Below are positions 1 through 6,350 of a DNA stretch of 19,025 nucleotides, piece after piece (within the stretch, counting starts at the first letter, position 1; every line of letters begins with the position of its first letter). Below the pieces are notes generated by a model. It did not search any database. It had not been told where the DNA came from and worked only from the letters and a program-made list of their open reading frames with translations. The position numbers were made by a program, and so were the translations under genes. The stretch spans positions 1 through 19,025 of the forward strand of contig CAZVWV010000070.1 of assembly GCA_964631745.1 (NCBI GenBank). Reading direction: 5' to 3'. The DNA is from CAZVWV01 sp964631745 (GTDB lineage Bacteria > Bdellovibrionota_C > UBA2361 > JBGSMV01).

Positions 1-10
1 CTCGGCACCG

Positions 11-27
11 GCAGGCGAATCGCCTGC
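11..27. repeat. Perfect inverted repeat, 8-bp arms
   Basis: GCAGGCGA (11-18) and TCGCCTGC (20-27) are exact reverse complements around one central A. No T-tract follows, so a classical terminator is unlikely on the + strand. It lies roughly 57-73 bases before the transcription start predicted from the sigma-54-like element at 58-73, so it could be a regulator dyad. It could equally be the end of an upstream transcription unit. Confidence 0.5.
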
Positions 28-57
28 GCTCCGATATATTCTTGCCCCGAGCCGGGC

Positions 58-73
58 TGGCACTTTACCCGCA
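58..73 (+). promoter_or_regulatory. Sigma-54-like (-24/-12) promoter candidate, minor-pilin operon
   Basis: The sequence reads TGGCAC, five bases, then CCGCA. The -24 element is a full match to the sigma-54 consensus TGGCAC. The GG (59-60) and GC (71-72) dinucleotides have the required 12-base phase. The -12 element is imperfect (CCGCA instead of TTGCA). Predicted +1 is near base 84, about 280 bases before the first pilin gene. Control of pilin genes by sigma-54 (PilS/PilR) is well known, which supports the call. The long leader and weak -12 box argue for caution. Confidence 0.42.
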
Positions 74-172
74 ACCCGCAGTTTTTGCGAAGATGCGATT
101 ATCAGCCCTAAACTAGTAAAATCACTGAAACGCAGCTCTGAACCAAAAGGAGTCTAGAATACGCCAAATCGT

Positions 173-199
173 TAAGCTGGCCCAGAAAAATACCGATAA
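173..199 (+). promoter_or_regulatory. Sigma-28 (FliA)-like promoter candidate
   Basis: TAAG (173-176), exactly 15 bases, then ACCGATAA (192-199). The flagellar sigma-28 consensus is TAAA-N15-GCCGATAA, so the match is 3/4 and 7/8 with ideal spacing. The extended -35 (TAAAGTTT) matches poorly. The window itself encodes FliA. If real, it would place the minor pilins under the late flagellar sigma factor. The distance to the first pilin start is about 160 bases. Confidence 0.35.
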
Positions 200-361
200 G
201 CAGAGCTAGTGGAGTAGGCCGGGCGAGTTCTATGCACTAAGAACTTTCGCGTTTTCAGAGGCAGTTGTTAGTTAACAGCGCGATATGGCAGGGTATATTT
301 ACTGTTACTGCCAGAGAGCTGAGTCCGGGGGGGTACTAAGAAAAAAGTAGAGTCTCTGGAC

Positions 362-1162
362 GTGTTGAAAAAACTTACAGAATATTACGGGCTTTTGCGC
401 CGACGGCTAGCTTCCGGACTGGGCGGTTTTACCCTGGTCGAGACTTTAATCGCCCTGGTCATTATCGGCATCGCCGTGGCCATGGCAAGTCAAACCGCTT
501 CGGTTAACCTGCAGGCCAATCGACACGCTGAAGTTCTATTTGAAGGGGCCCAGGCGGCGCAAACAGTTATTGATGACCTTCGTTTTCAGCCGATCGAGAC
601 TCTGCCAAATACTGGCACCGATCCCGTGCGAACCGTTACCTCGAACACCCGCAGAACTTACGATGTGTATGTTACGTACTGTTCGGATGATCGTTACTGT
701 GCATCGGCAACACTTAGGCAACTGGCAGTTCGGGTGGCTTATCGCGGCACCACGGTCTACAACACCCAAACGGTGTTTACCGCATTCGGCGCAGCTACGG
801 ATGACGACACCATCAGCACGCCAACTCCGCGGCCGGTACCAACATTTACTCCGACTCCGAGCGCGACTCCGACACGCACCCCCACGCCGACTCGTACTGT
901 TACGCCAACGCCAACTCATACAAATACTCCAACGCCATCGCGTACGCCAACAGTCGCGCCTACGGCTACGTCCACACGTACCCCCACAAATACAGCCACC
1001 AGAACCGCCACCTTCACGGCAACCGCGACCAACACACCTACCAGGACTAGGACGCCGACTGTAACGTCGACTGGCACACGCACTCCAACTCCATCACGCA
1101 CTCCCACAGCGTCGCGCACACCAACACGCACGCGCACGCCGACAAGGACGCCGACGCCATGA
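362..1162 (+). CDS. Type IV minor pilin, PilV/GspI-type, with long Thr/Pro-rich C-terminal tail
   Basis: A 266-residue prepilin-like protein with a GTG start. Residues 21-27 carry the class III signal GG|FTLVE, with predicted PilD cleavage after Gly22 and a Glu at mature position 5. A hydrophobic helix (about 23-45) forms the pilin stalk. A short globular region (about 46-150) holds a Cys107/Cys113 pair that could form a disulfide. From residue 153 to the end the protein is almost only Thr, Pro, Arg, Ser and Ala, a tail not normally found on PilV/GspI. It is the first of four minor-pilin genes and overlaps the next by 4 bases, which points to translational coupling. The Shine-Dalgarno sequence is poor. 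The family assignment (PilV versus GspI) rests on the motif and operon order; the prepilin nature is secure. Confidence 0.85.
   Translation: MLKKLTEYYGLLRRRLASGLGGFTLVETLIALVIIGIAVAMASQTASVNLQANRHAEVLFEGAQAAQTVIDDLRFQPIETLPNTGTDPVRTVTSNTRRTYDVYVTYCSDDRYCASATLRQLAVRVAYRGTTVYNTQTVFTAFGAATDDDTISTPTPRPVPTFTPTPSATPTRTPTPTRTVTPTPTHTNTPTPSRTPTVAPTATSTRTPTNTATRTATFTATATNTPTRTRTPTVTSTGTRTPTPSRTPTASRTPTRTRTPTRTPTP
818..1159 (+). repeat. Low-complexity ACN-CCN repeat tract encoding the Thr/Pro tail
   Basis: This part of the first pilin gene consists of degenerate threonine and proline codons with interspersed arginine and serine codons (units such as ACGCCAACG and CGCACTCCA). The codons vary, so it is not an exact microsatellite. 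The reading frame stays open through the whole 342 bases and ends exactly at the stop that overlaps the next start. Long open frames on the other strand and in other frames here are by-products of this composition. Confidence 0.9.
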
Positions 1163-1608
1163 AGAGATTAACGGGGCGACCGGCACGAGGTTTTACCATG
1201 GTGGAGCTGATCATCACGTTAGGGCTGTTTGGGCTGCTCTGCATGGTGGCGGTAAGTAACATTAAGGTGTTGGAAAACCCATTGGTGAGTGCTGCAGCAA
1301 ATCTATCGCAGTACTTCAGACTTGTGCGGGTTCGAGCGATTGCGCAAACACGCTCAATAATAGTCGAGCCAACCTCGCAGCATCGTTTAACCGCATCCGC
1401 CGCCGCCAATTGTACCTCTGAGACTCTTACCCCGATTGATGAGCTTGAATTAGATATCGGAGACGATGTTAGCCTAGGATCCACCGATTGGAGCGTGTGC
1501 TTCACGCAAAGAGGCTTGGTTCATGCGGCAGCGTTATTTACCCTAAGTTCTGAAACTGGAATCCGCACGGTTGAGATTGCTTTAGGGGGAGGTGTGCAAA
1601 TCCGATGA
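1159..1608 (+). CDS. Type IV minor pilin, FimT/GspH-type
   Basis: A 149-residue prepilin. Residues 10-16 read RG|FTMVE, with predicted cleavage after Gly11 and Glu at mature position 5, followed by a hydrophobic helix to about residue 30. The rest is a small globular domain with two cysteines. Size, the FTMVE variant and the place between a PilV-type and a PilW-type gene match FimT/FimU/GspH minor pilins, which help prime pilus assembly at the inner membrane. Its ATG overlaps the upstream stop by 4 bases, and its own stop overlaps the next start by 4 bases. The start is therefore fixed by coupling. FimT versus GspH cannot be separated by eye. Confidence 0.85.
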   Translation: MKRLTGRPARGFTMVELIITLGLFGLLCMVAVSNIKVLENPLVSAAANLSQYFRLVRVRAIAQTRSIIVEPTSQHRLTASAAANCTSETLTPIDELELDIGDDVSLGSTDWSVCFTQRGLVHAAALFTLSSETGIRTVEIALGGGVQIR

Positions 1609-2504
1609 AGTCCCTGACTTGCACATCACGAAATAGTTGCGGATTTACGCTGCTTGAGCTGCTTGTGGCGATGTCCCTGACTTCGCTTCTGATGGCGATT
1701 GTGATTAGTGCTGTCTTGCAGCTTCGAAACCATTACTTTACTGACATTAAACGCACTCAGGTAAACGGAAATCTGCGCTCGGCCATGGATATTATGTCTA
1801 TGAACGTGCGTCAGGCTGGGGAGAATTTATTGGCTGCTTTTCCGGCGGTGCTTCTGACGAACGGGTCTTCTGGTGCTTCCGACACCCTCAGACTACGCAG
1901 GAGTCCGATGACAGAAGTGCTCACGCTTTGCGGCGATACGGCTAGTGGAAGCACGCAGTTGTTTGTGTCTTCGGCCAGCCTTTCCAACACCGAGTGTGTC
2001 CCGGCCAATGTTGCCCCAGTTTTTACGATCTTCACGGGCCAGGTTGAAAGCAGCGAAGGCACTCCCAGAGTCTTTATTTACGACAAGAGCGTCAAAGCAG
2101 GGGAATTCGTGGATTATGAAGGTAATGGCACAGATAACGGCCAATATTTTCTCACTCTCGGCAGCACTACGCGTGCATATACACAGTTGAATACATCAAT
2201 ATATCTAATTGAAGAATATCAGTTTACTCAGAACGCCGTAAGTAACCGCTTGGAGCTAACAGTGAACCAGGACGGAAGCGCGCGCCCGGTTGCGTTTGAT
2301 GTGACTGATTTTCAGGTGCAGTTCACATTGCAGGACGGCGCCGTGGTTGATGCGTTCGACCAGATGTCTACGACGGACTGGAAGGATGTCCATCAGATAC
2401 AGCTGACGCTATCAGGAAGAAGCGAATTTCGAGGCCAAGAGATCGCCTCTACCATTAGTTCTAATTATTTTCCGCGAAATGTACTTTCCTATGAGGGAGG
2501 ATAG
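1605..2504 (+). CDS. pilW: Type IV minor pilin, PilW-type
   Basis: A 299-residue prepilin. Residues 12-18 read CG|FTLLE, with predicted cleavage after Gly13 and Glu18 as mature position 5, then a hydrophobic helix to about residue 38. The segment after the helix, with a Met- and Gln-rich amphipathic stretch near residues 55-80, and the overall length fit PilW/GspJ-like minor pilins. It lies third in the operon, starts inside the fimT-like stop codon, and ends 6 bases before the PilX-type gene. In known systems PilV, FimU/FimT, PilW and PilX form the initiation subcomplex at the pilus tip. The symbol rests on motif plus order. Confidence 0.8.
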   Translation: MKSLTCTSRNSCGFTLLELLVAMSLTSLLMAIVISAVLQLRNHYFTDIKRTQVNGNLRSAMDIMSMNVRQAGENLLAAFPAVLLTNGSSGASDTLRLRRSPMTEVLTLCGDTASGSTQLFVSSASLSNTECVPANVAPVFTIFTGQVESSEGTPRVFIYDKSVKAGEFVDYEGNGTDNGQYFLTLGSTTRAYTQLNTSIYLIEEYQFTQNAVSNRLELTVNQDGSARPVAFDVTDFQVQFTLQDGAVVDAFDQMSTTDWKDVHQIQLTLSGRSEFRGQEIASTISSNYFPRNVLSYEGG

Positions 2505-2510
2505 CGCGCT

Positions 2511-4442
2511 ATGAAAAGTATGGGCTTATATCCGCATCCGCCACGAAAGTTTAGTGAGGCTGGTATCGCCTTGATGGCCGCCATGGCCATGCTGGCTCTG
2601 TTAGCGACGTTGTTCGCCGCATATTTTTTGGTTACCCAGACTGAACAACGTATGGCTAAAGGCTCAAAAGATAGCCAGAGCGGGTTTAACGCGGCCGAGG
2701 CCGCTTTAAATTTGCGGGCCGAAGATGTGCGCGCTCTTTTTCAGGACTGGTCGCGGCCATCCGGCGTTTCGCCCAATACTGATGATCCCTGCGAAGGTTC
2801 GAATTTGGGCTCCGGAGATTTCGTTTGCAGGTCGTATGATTTTAGTACTGGGCACCATGCTATCTCTTATGTGCGTGAAGAAGCCGGTAACCCGTACGCC
2901 ACAATCCTCCCACCAGGCGAAACCTTTGCCGGGCTAACCGCCCAGGAATACCGCTACACGGTGCGCTCCGTGGGGCGAAATTCGTTAAATGACAATGAAG
3001 CCATCCTGGACCTAGCCTTTTTTAGCCGGCTTGTGCCGCTTTTTCAGTTCGCCATCTTTTTTCAAGATGACCTTGAGATCTTTAACGGCGCCACCATGAC
3101 CGTGGATGGACGCGTGCACACTAACGGCGATCTGTACATCTCGCCCCAGGACGGCGGCACCACCAACTTGACCGGGCAGGTGACCGTGGCGAACACCTTG
3201 TACCGCGGACAAAAATCAGTTTCATCTTGCTCTGGCTACACTGGTACAGCAAGGGTGTCTGATACCCCCGATAAATCTGCGCCGAATTATATTTCACTGC
3301 CTGGCTGTTCGGGCTCGCGCGCTGTCATAAGTGATGTCACCCTCTGGAAGGACAACCTCATCAAGGGCATGGGTGAGGTTAAAGTCCCTGACGTAAGCGT
3401 GATCGATTCTTTCTCAGATAATGATTACTGGCAGATGGCGGATGTACGTTTCGTTCTTCGATTGAATTCGGGCGGCGATGTGGTCACGACAAACGCGCCC
3501 ACGGGGGTTGAGGTGGTAGGAACCGATGGTGCTAATATTTCTGCAGCCACGAATGCCCTGCATGATGCTACTTGCACCGGGCTGATCACCCAGGGCGGGT
3601 CTAGTTATTCGGTTGGGGAACGAGGATCGGAGGACGTATCCAAGCTTAGACTGTTCCGCGAGTATCAATCAGATGCCGTCACCAACGATTACCAGCGCAC
3701 GTTCGAAGTTGATATGGGCGCGCTCCTGAACTGTATGAAGCGCTTCCCGGTAATTCTTGGTGGGAAAACTTTGAACGATACTACTCAGAACGGGTTAGTA
3801 TTCTTTTTTGCTATCGACGGTCCGCTCAGCGCCAATGCGCAAAATAATTACTCGGTGCGCATTCAAAACGGCGCGCAACTTCAATCTACCCTGGCCGGCG
3901 CTCCGACTGTTAAAGGGTTAACCTTAGTTACCGACCAGGGTTTAGTCATTTGGGGCAACTATAATTCAACCGGCTGGATTCCGGCGGCCTTTATGTCCGA
4001 TACGCTTTGGCTGCTTTCTAATGCTTGGACAGATGCGGAATCGACCGTCATGGATACTTTTTCACGTGCCGGAAACGCTACTACTGTATATGCAGCTTTG
4101 CTAACCGGCATCCGCCGCACCGGTAACGCAAACGGCGTGGCCGGGCAGGACCAGGGTGCTGACTCAAACGGTGGTGGATCGATCAACTCCTTCCGATTTA
4201 ACGAATGGTTTAGATCCGCTTCCGGAACGCCGAATTTTACCTATGTTGGCTCAATCGTAAGCTTAGGTCCGCCGCGGCGCTCCGCTTCAACTTGGGGACC
4301 CTTCACTTATTACAGCGCGCCCAATCGAGTCTGGTCATACGAGACTCGCTTTAACGATCCTGATCAGCTTCCGCCGATGTCGCCGACCTTTGTGAGTCTT
4401 AAACAAGAGCTCTTCATGCGCGATTATGATACGGCCGACTAG
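2511..4442 (+). CDS. Large PilX/GspK-type minor pilin
   Basis: A 643-residue protein. The N-terminus has a positively charged leader, then AG|IALMAAM at about residues 17-24 and a hydrophobic helix to about residue 41. The Glu usually found at mature position 5 is absent, as in PilX and GspK. The PilX hallmark AAEAAL follows at residues 61-66. From about residue 178 there is a segment (DDLEIFNGATM, then DGRVHTNGDLYI to residue 210) typical of large PilX-like proteins of deltaproteobacteria and relatives. Six or more cysteines occur in the exported part. It is much larger than Pseudomonas PilX (about 200 residues). It is the last pilin gene of the operon. A pilY1 gene, the usual partner, does not follow. 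Confidence 0.75.
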   Translation: MKSMGLYPHPPRKFSEAGIALMAAMAMLALLATLFAAYFLVTQTEQRMAKGSKDSQSGFNAAEAALNLRAEDVRALFQDWSRPSGVSPNTDDPCEGSNLGSGDFVCRSYDFSTGHHAISYVREEAGNPYATILPPGETFAGLTAQEYRYTVRSVGRNSLNDNEAILDLAFFSRLVPLFQFAIFFQDDLEIFNGATMTVDGRVHTNGDLYISPQDGGTTNLTGQVTVANTLYRGQKSVSSCSGYTGTARVSDTPDKSAPNYISLPGCSGSRAVISDVTLWKDNLIKGMGEVKVPDVSVIDSFSDNDYWQMADVRFVLRLNSGGDVVTTNAPTGVEVVGTDGANISAATNALHDATCTGLITQGGSSYSVGERGSEDVSKLRLFREYQSDAVTNDYQRTFEVDMGALLNCMKRFPVILGGKTLNDTTQNGLVFFFAIDGPLSANAQNNYSVRIQNGAQLQSTLAGAPTVKGLTLVTDQGLVIWGNYNSTGWIPAAFMSDTLWLLSNAWTDAESTVMDTFSRAGNATTVYAALLTGIRRTGNANGVAGQDQGADSNGGGSINSFRFNEWFRSASGTPNFTYVGSIVSLGPPRRSASTWGPFTYYSAPNRVWSYETRFNDPDQLPPMSPTFVSLKQELFMRDYDTAD

Positions 4443-4542
4443 TGCGGCGCTTCCGCTCTTGTCTCCCTGGTAATACTACGATATGCATTTATAGGTTGGG
4501 GAGCACAGCTCTCTGCGAAAATTTTTCAAAGGAGTCTCTGGC

Positions 4543-4866
4543 GTGGTTATTAATCAATTCTTGAATCATTTTTTGGGCGCGGCGGTACTTTTCTTTCTGC
4601 TTGCCTTCTCTTCGACGTTTGTCCTGGCCGAAAGCGAAGCCGGCCCGAATGTGAAAAAGAGCAACGCGCGCGTGTGTTACGAAAAGGGCACGCGCCAGTA
4701 TGATAGTATCAAGATTTTTTCTGGATTTGATTCGATGCAAGCTTGTCAGGCCAGTGGTGGCCGGCAAACGGCCGATAGCGTTCTCGCAACCCCCACACCC
4801 GCCTCAGGCGGCGGCGATAGCAAGAATGGAAGGGCTGTCTCCCAGCGGCCACCGCAACAACTTTGA
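4543..4866 (+). CDS. Small exported protein with a Cys pair, unknown function
   Basis: A 107-residue protein with a GTG start. AAAGGAG (4528-4534) lies 8 bases upstream, a good ribosome binding site that decides this start. Residues 1-29 form a signal peptide (hydrophobic core 11-28, probable cleavage after VLA). The mature part has one short conserved-looking block at residues 44-74, with Cys45, a YDSIKIF segment, FDSMQAC (Cys68) and GGR. It faintly resembles small periplasmic modules of the type found next to HNH nucleases (a Cys-x-Tyr start and a SxxxCxxxGGR end). The C-terminal 30 residues are low complexity. It sits between the pilus and flagellar operons. The stop overlaps a tandem repeat. 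Function is unknown. Confidence 0.65.
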   Translation: MVINQFLNHFLGAAVLFFLLAFSSTFVLAESEAGPNVKKSNARVCYEKGTRQYDSIKIFSGFDSMQACQASGGRQTADSVLATPTPASGGGDSKNGRAVSQRPPQQL

Positions 4867-4915
4867 ACTGTGAATCTGAACTGTGAATCTGAACTGTGAA
4901 ACTGAACTGTGAAAC
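4864..4915 (+). repeat. 13-bp tandem repeat, four copies
   Basis: Four head-to-tail copies of TGAACTGTGAAWC lie at 4864-4876, 4877-4889, 4890-4902 and 4903-4915. Copies 1-2 have T and copies 3-4 have A at the twelfth base. There are no gaps. The first TGA is the stop of the preceding gene. Relative to the +1 predicted from the sigma-54-like promoter at 4979-4994, the array spans about -141 to -90, where sigma-54 enhancer sites normally lie. The repeat itself is directly visible; the enhancer role is an inference. Confidence 0.95.
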
Positions 4916-4978
4916 CGCAGCTTGTCATATTTTTGACTCAACTCCGCCGCTAAGCTCCTGATCTTATTTAGGTCCACA

Positions 4979-4994
4979 AGGCACAACTCTTGCC
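4979..4994 (+). promoter_or_regulatory. Sigma-54-like (-24/-12) promoter of the motA-fli operon
   Basis: AGGCAC, five bases, then TTGCC. Against the consensus TGGCAC-N5-TTGCA the match is 5/6 and 4/5, with GG (4980-4981) and GC (4992-4993) exactly in phase. Predicted +1 is near 5005, giving a leader of about 26 bases before motA. Sigma-54 control of middle flagellar genes is standard in many proteobacteria. The 164-base intergenic space and the tandem repeat upstream support a promoter here. Confidence 0.7.
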
Positions 4995-5023
4995 TCTAGA
5001 GCACTGGGTATCCGTATCTAGAG
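4994..5023. repeat. Inverted repeat straddling the predicted motA transcription start
   Basis: CTCTAGA (4994-5000) and TCTAGAG (5017-5023) are perfect 7-bp arms separated by 16 bases. The right arm runs into the ribosome binding site (GAGG 5023-5026). If transcription starts near 5005 the left arm is not in the RNA, so an RNA hairpin is not expected from that promoter. A DNA operator is possible, as is chance. Confidence 0.4.
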
Positions 5024-5030
5024 AGGAGTT

Positions 5031-5840
5031 ATGCTTACAGATCTTTACAGCCGCATAAGTCAGCCGATTGCGTTTGATGGACAGGAGATAGACCGCGGGG
5101 TGGTTTTCGGTGTCGGTGGTGCTATTCTATTGGTAGCCATCGGCGTGGCCATGGGCGGGCACCTTCTTAGCTTTTTGGATCCCATGGGGATAGTTATTGT
5201 GGTTGGCGGCACCTTCGGTGCCACCTGCGCGAACTTTTCATCCTACGATTTAAAGCACGCCTACAAGGCTTTCCGCTCTGTGTTATTTACCAAAGTTTAT
5301 CACCCATTAGAGCGCATAAATTACATGGTCTCGCTCTCCCAGCAGGTAAAGCGCAACGGTCTCTTGATCCTTGAAGAGGAAGCCAGTCGCACCGAGGATC
5401 CTTTCCTGCGTTTTGCGCTGGAGCTCACAGTTGATGGACAGCCGGAATCGGAAGTGAAGCGAATTTTAGAGATGGAGACTCGCCTGGCAAGAGAGCGCGG
5501 GCTTAAAGCCGTGCAGGTCTTTGAAACACTCGCTAATTTTGCTCCGGCCATGGGGCTTATTGGCACTTTGATTGGGCTGGTGCATATGCTTGGCGCGCTA
5601 AGCGACCCGGCCAATGTGGGGCCCTCCATGGCGCTTGCTTTGGTGGCTACTTTTTACGGGGCCACGCTTTCAAACTTAGTATGCTTACCGATCGCCGGTA
5701 GGCTCAGAAACCGCGGTGGCGAGGAGCTTTTGGTAAAATCTATCACCATCGAAGGGATTTTAAGTCTCGGACGTCAGGAAAATCCCATCGTGCTTGAACA
5801 GAAGCTCCAAGGTTTTCTGCCAATCGCGGCAAACGGATAG
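5031..5840 (+). CDS. motA: Flagellar stator protein MotA
   Basis: A 269-residue inner-membrane stator subunit. MotA and MotB form the ion channel that powers flagellar rotation. Four membrane segments are visible at about 25-46, 50-67, 168-190 and 198-222. The conserved cytoplasmic loop between the second and third has VKRNGLLILE (106-115), DPFLRFAL (123-130) and VDGQ (134-137). APAMGLIGTLIG (171-182) contains the conserved proline of the third helix. The N-terminal 25 residues extend beyond the usual MotA start. It is preceded by GAGGAG and the sigma-54-like promoter. The gene ends 6 bases before the first MotB-like gene. Proton versus sodium use cannot be decided from the sequence. Confidence 0.93.
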   Translation: MLTDLYSRISQPIAFDGQEIDRGVVFGVGGAILLVAIGVAMGGHLLSFLDPMGIVIVVGGTFGATCANFSSYDLKHAYKAFRSVLFTKVYHPLERINYMVSLSQQVKRNGLLILEEEASRTEDPFLRFALELTVDGQPESEVKRILEMETRLARERGLKAVQVFETLANFAPAMGLIGTLIGLVHMLGALSDPANVGPSMALALVATFYGATLSNLVCLPIAGRLRNRGGEELLVKSITIEGILSLGRQENPIVLEQKLQGFLPIAANG

Positions 5841-5846
5841 CTTCGT

Positions 5847-6350
5847 ATGAGCGCAGAAGCCCAGCCACGAAACTTTAGAGGCGGCGCCAAAGCGTTTTGG
5901 ACGCAGTATATCTCGCTCATGTTGGTGATTCTAACGGGAGTAGTCGGCAGTTTTACTAGCAGATCGCTGGCTGCTGGGGCGGGGGTGCCTAAGAAAATCT
6001 CGCCCGCGCCCGAAACACGGAAAACTATTAAGCCACAATCTATTGTGAATTTTGAATTCCGGGATCTTTTCAAGCAGCGATCTGCGTTGCTGCTAACTGC
6101 AAAGCTCGAAACTTTAATATCATTGCTGAAAAGTCATGATCTGCTTGTGGCCGGCGAGATCTCTGTCGCAGGGACTGAAGTATCGAGTGGCCAAAAGGGA
6201 GCCCTCTTAATTGCAAGGGTAAGTTCTTTGAGTCAGGCTTTACTTAAAGCCGGGCTCCCGGCCGAAGCTGTGAATTTAACTTCCAGCGAGAAGTCCAGCG
6301 ATCTTCAGGCGCGCCTTTCTATTTATAGGATTGCGAGTGAGCGGCGATGA
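5847..6350 (+). CDS. MotB-like protein lacking the channel Asp (degenerate OmpA-like domain)
   Basis: A 167-residue protein with one membrane helix at about residues 18-37 and an exported C-terminal domain. The helix (WTQYISLMLVIL) can be aligned by eye with the MotB helix of the next gene, but a Ser (Ser23) stands where MotB has its ion-carrying Asp. Residues 80-165 resemble the OmpA/MotB peptidoglycan-binding fold: a helix, VAGEIS in place of the GHTD strand, LLIARVSSLSQALLKAGLP (an Arg at the ligand position, then helix and turn), and a final LSIYRI strand. It sits between motA and a second MotB-like gene and overlaps that gene by 4 bases. No strong Shine-Dalgarno is seen. The stator-linked role is inferred from position and the weak alignment; a different membrane-anchored function remains possible. 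Confidence 0.6.
   Translation: MSAEAQPRNFRGGAKAFWTQYISLMLVILTGVVGSFTSRSLAAGAGVPKKISPAPETRKTIKPQSIVNFEFRDLFKQRSALLLTAKLETLISLLKSHDLLVAGEISVAGTEVSSGQKGALLIARVSSLSQALLKAGLPAEAVNLTSSEKSSDLQARLSIYRIASERR

Larger units (their letters stand above)
1..361. other. Non-coding leader upstream of the minor-pilin operon
   Basis: No convincing gene is visible in these 361 bases. Short open stretches run in from the left edge in all three + frames and stop by about base 157. None gives a recognisable protein, so the 3' end of an upstream gene cannot be excluded in the first 150 bases. The region holds a perfect inverted repeat (11-27), a sigma-54-like promoter (58-73), a sigma-28-like promoter (173-199) and an AAAGGAGTCT block (146-155) that also occurs before the gene at 4543. 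Just before the first pilin start, a CCAGAG/CTCTGG pair (311-316 and 354-359) could form a weak stem close to the GTG codon. Confidence 0.6.

Noticed and set aside
536..1137. Long open frames on the - strand and in other + frames across the first pilin gene
   Set aside because: They arise from the Thr/Pro codon composition of the pilin tail and lack start signals and any family match.
4441..4459. Weak hairpin GCGG-CGCTT-CCGC after the PilX-type gene as a terminator
   Set aside because: The stem is only 4 bp and no T-tract follows, so termination there is not supported.
4477..4484. TACGATAT as a sigma-28 -10 box before the small exported protein
   Set aside because: It matches only 5 of 8 positions and has no TAAA-like -35 at 15-base spacing.
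4933..4967. TTGACT as a sigma-70 -35 box upstream of motA
   Set aside because: There is no -10 box at 16-18 bases; the nearest AT-rich hexamer is too far away.
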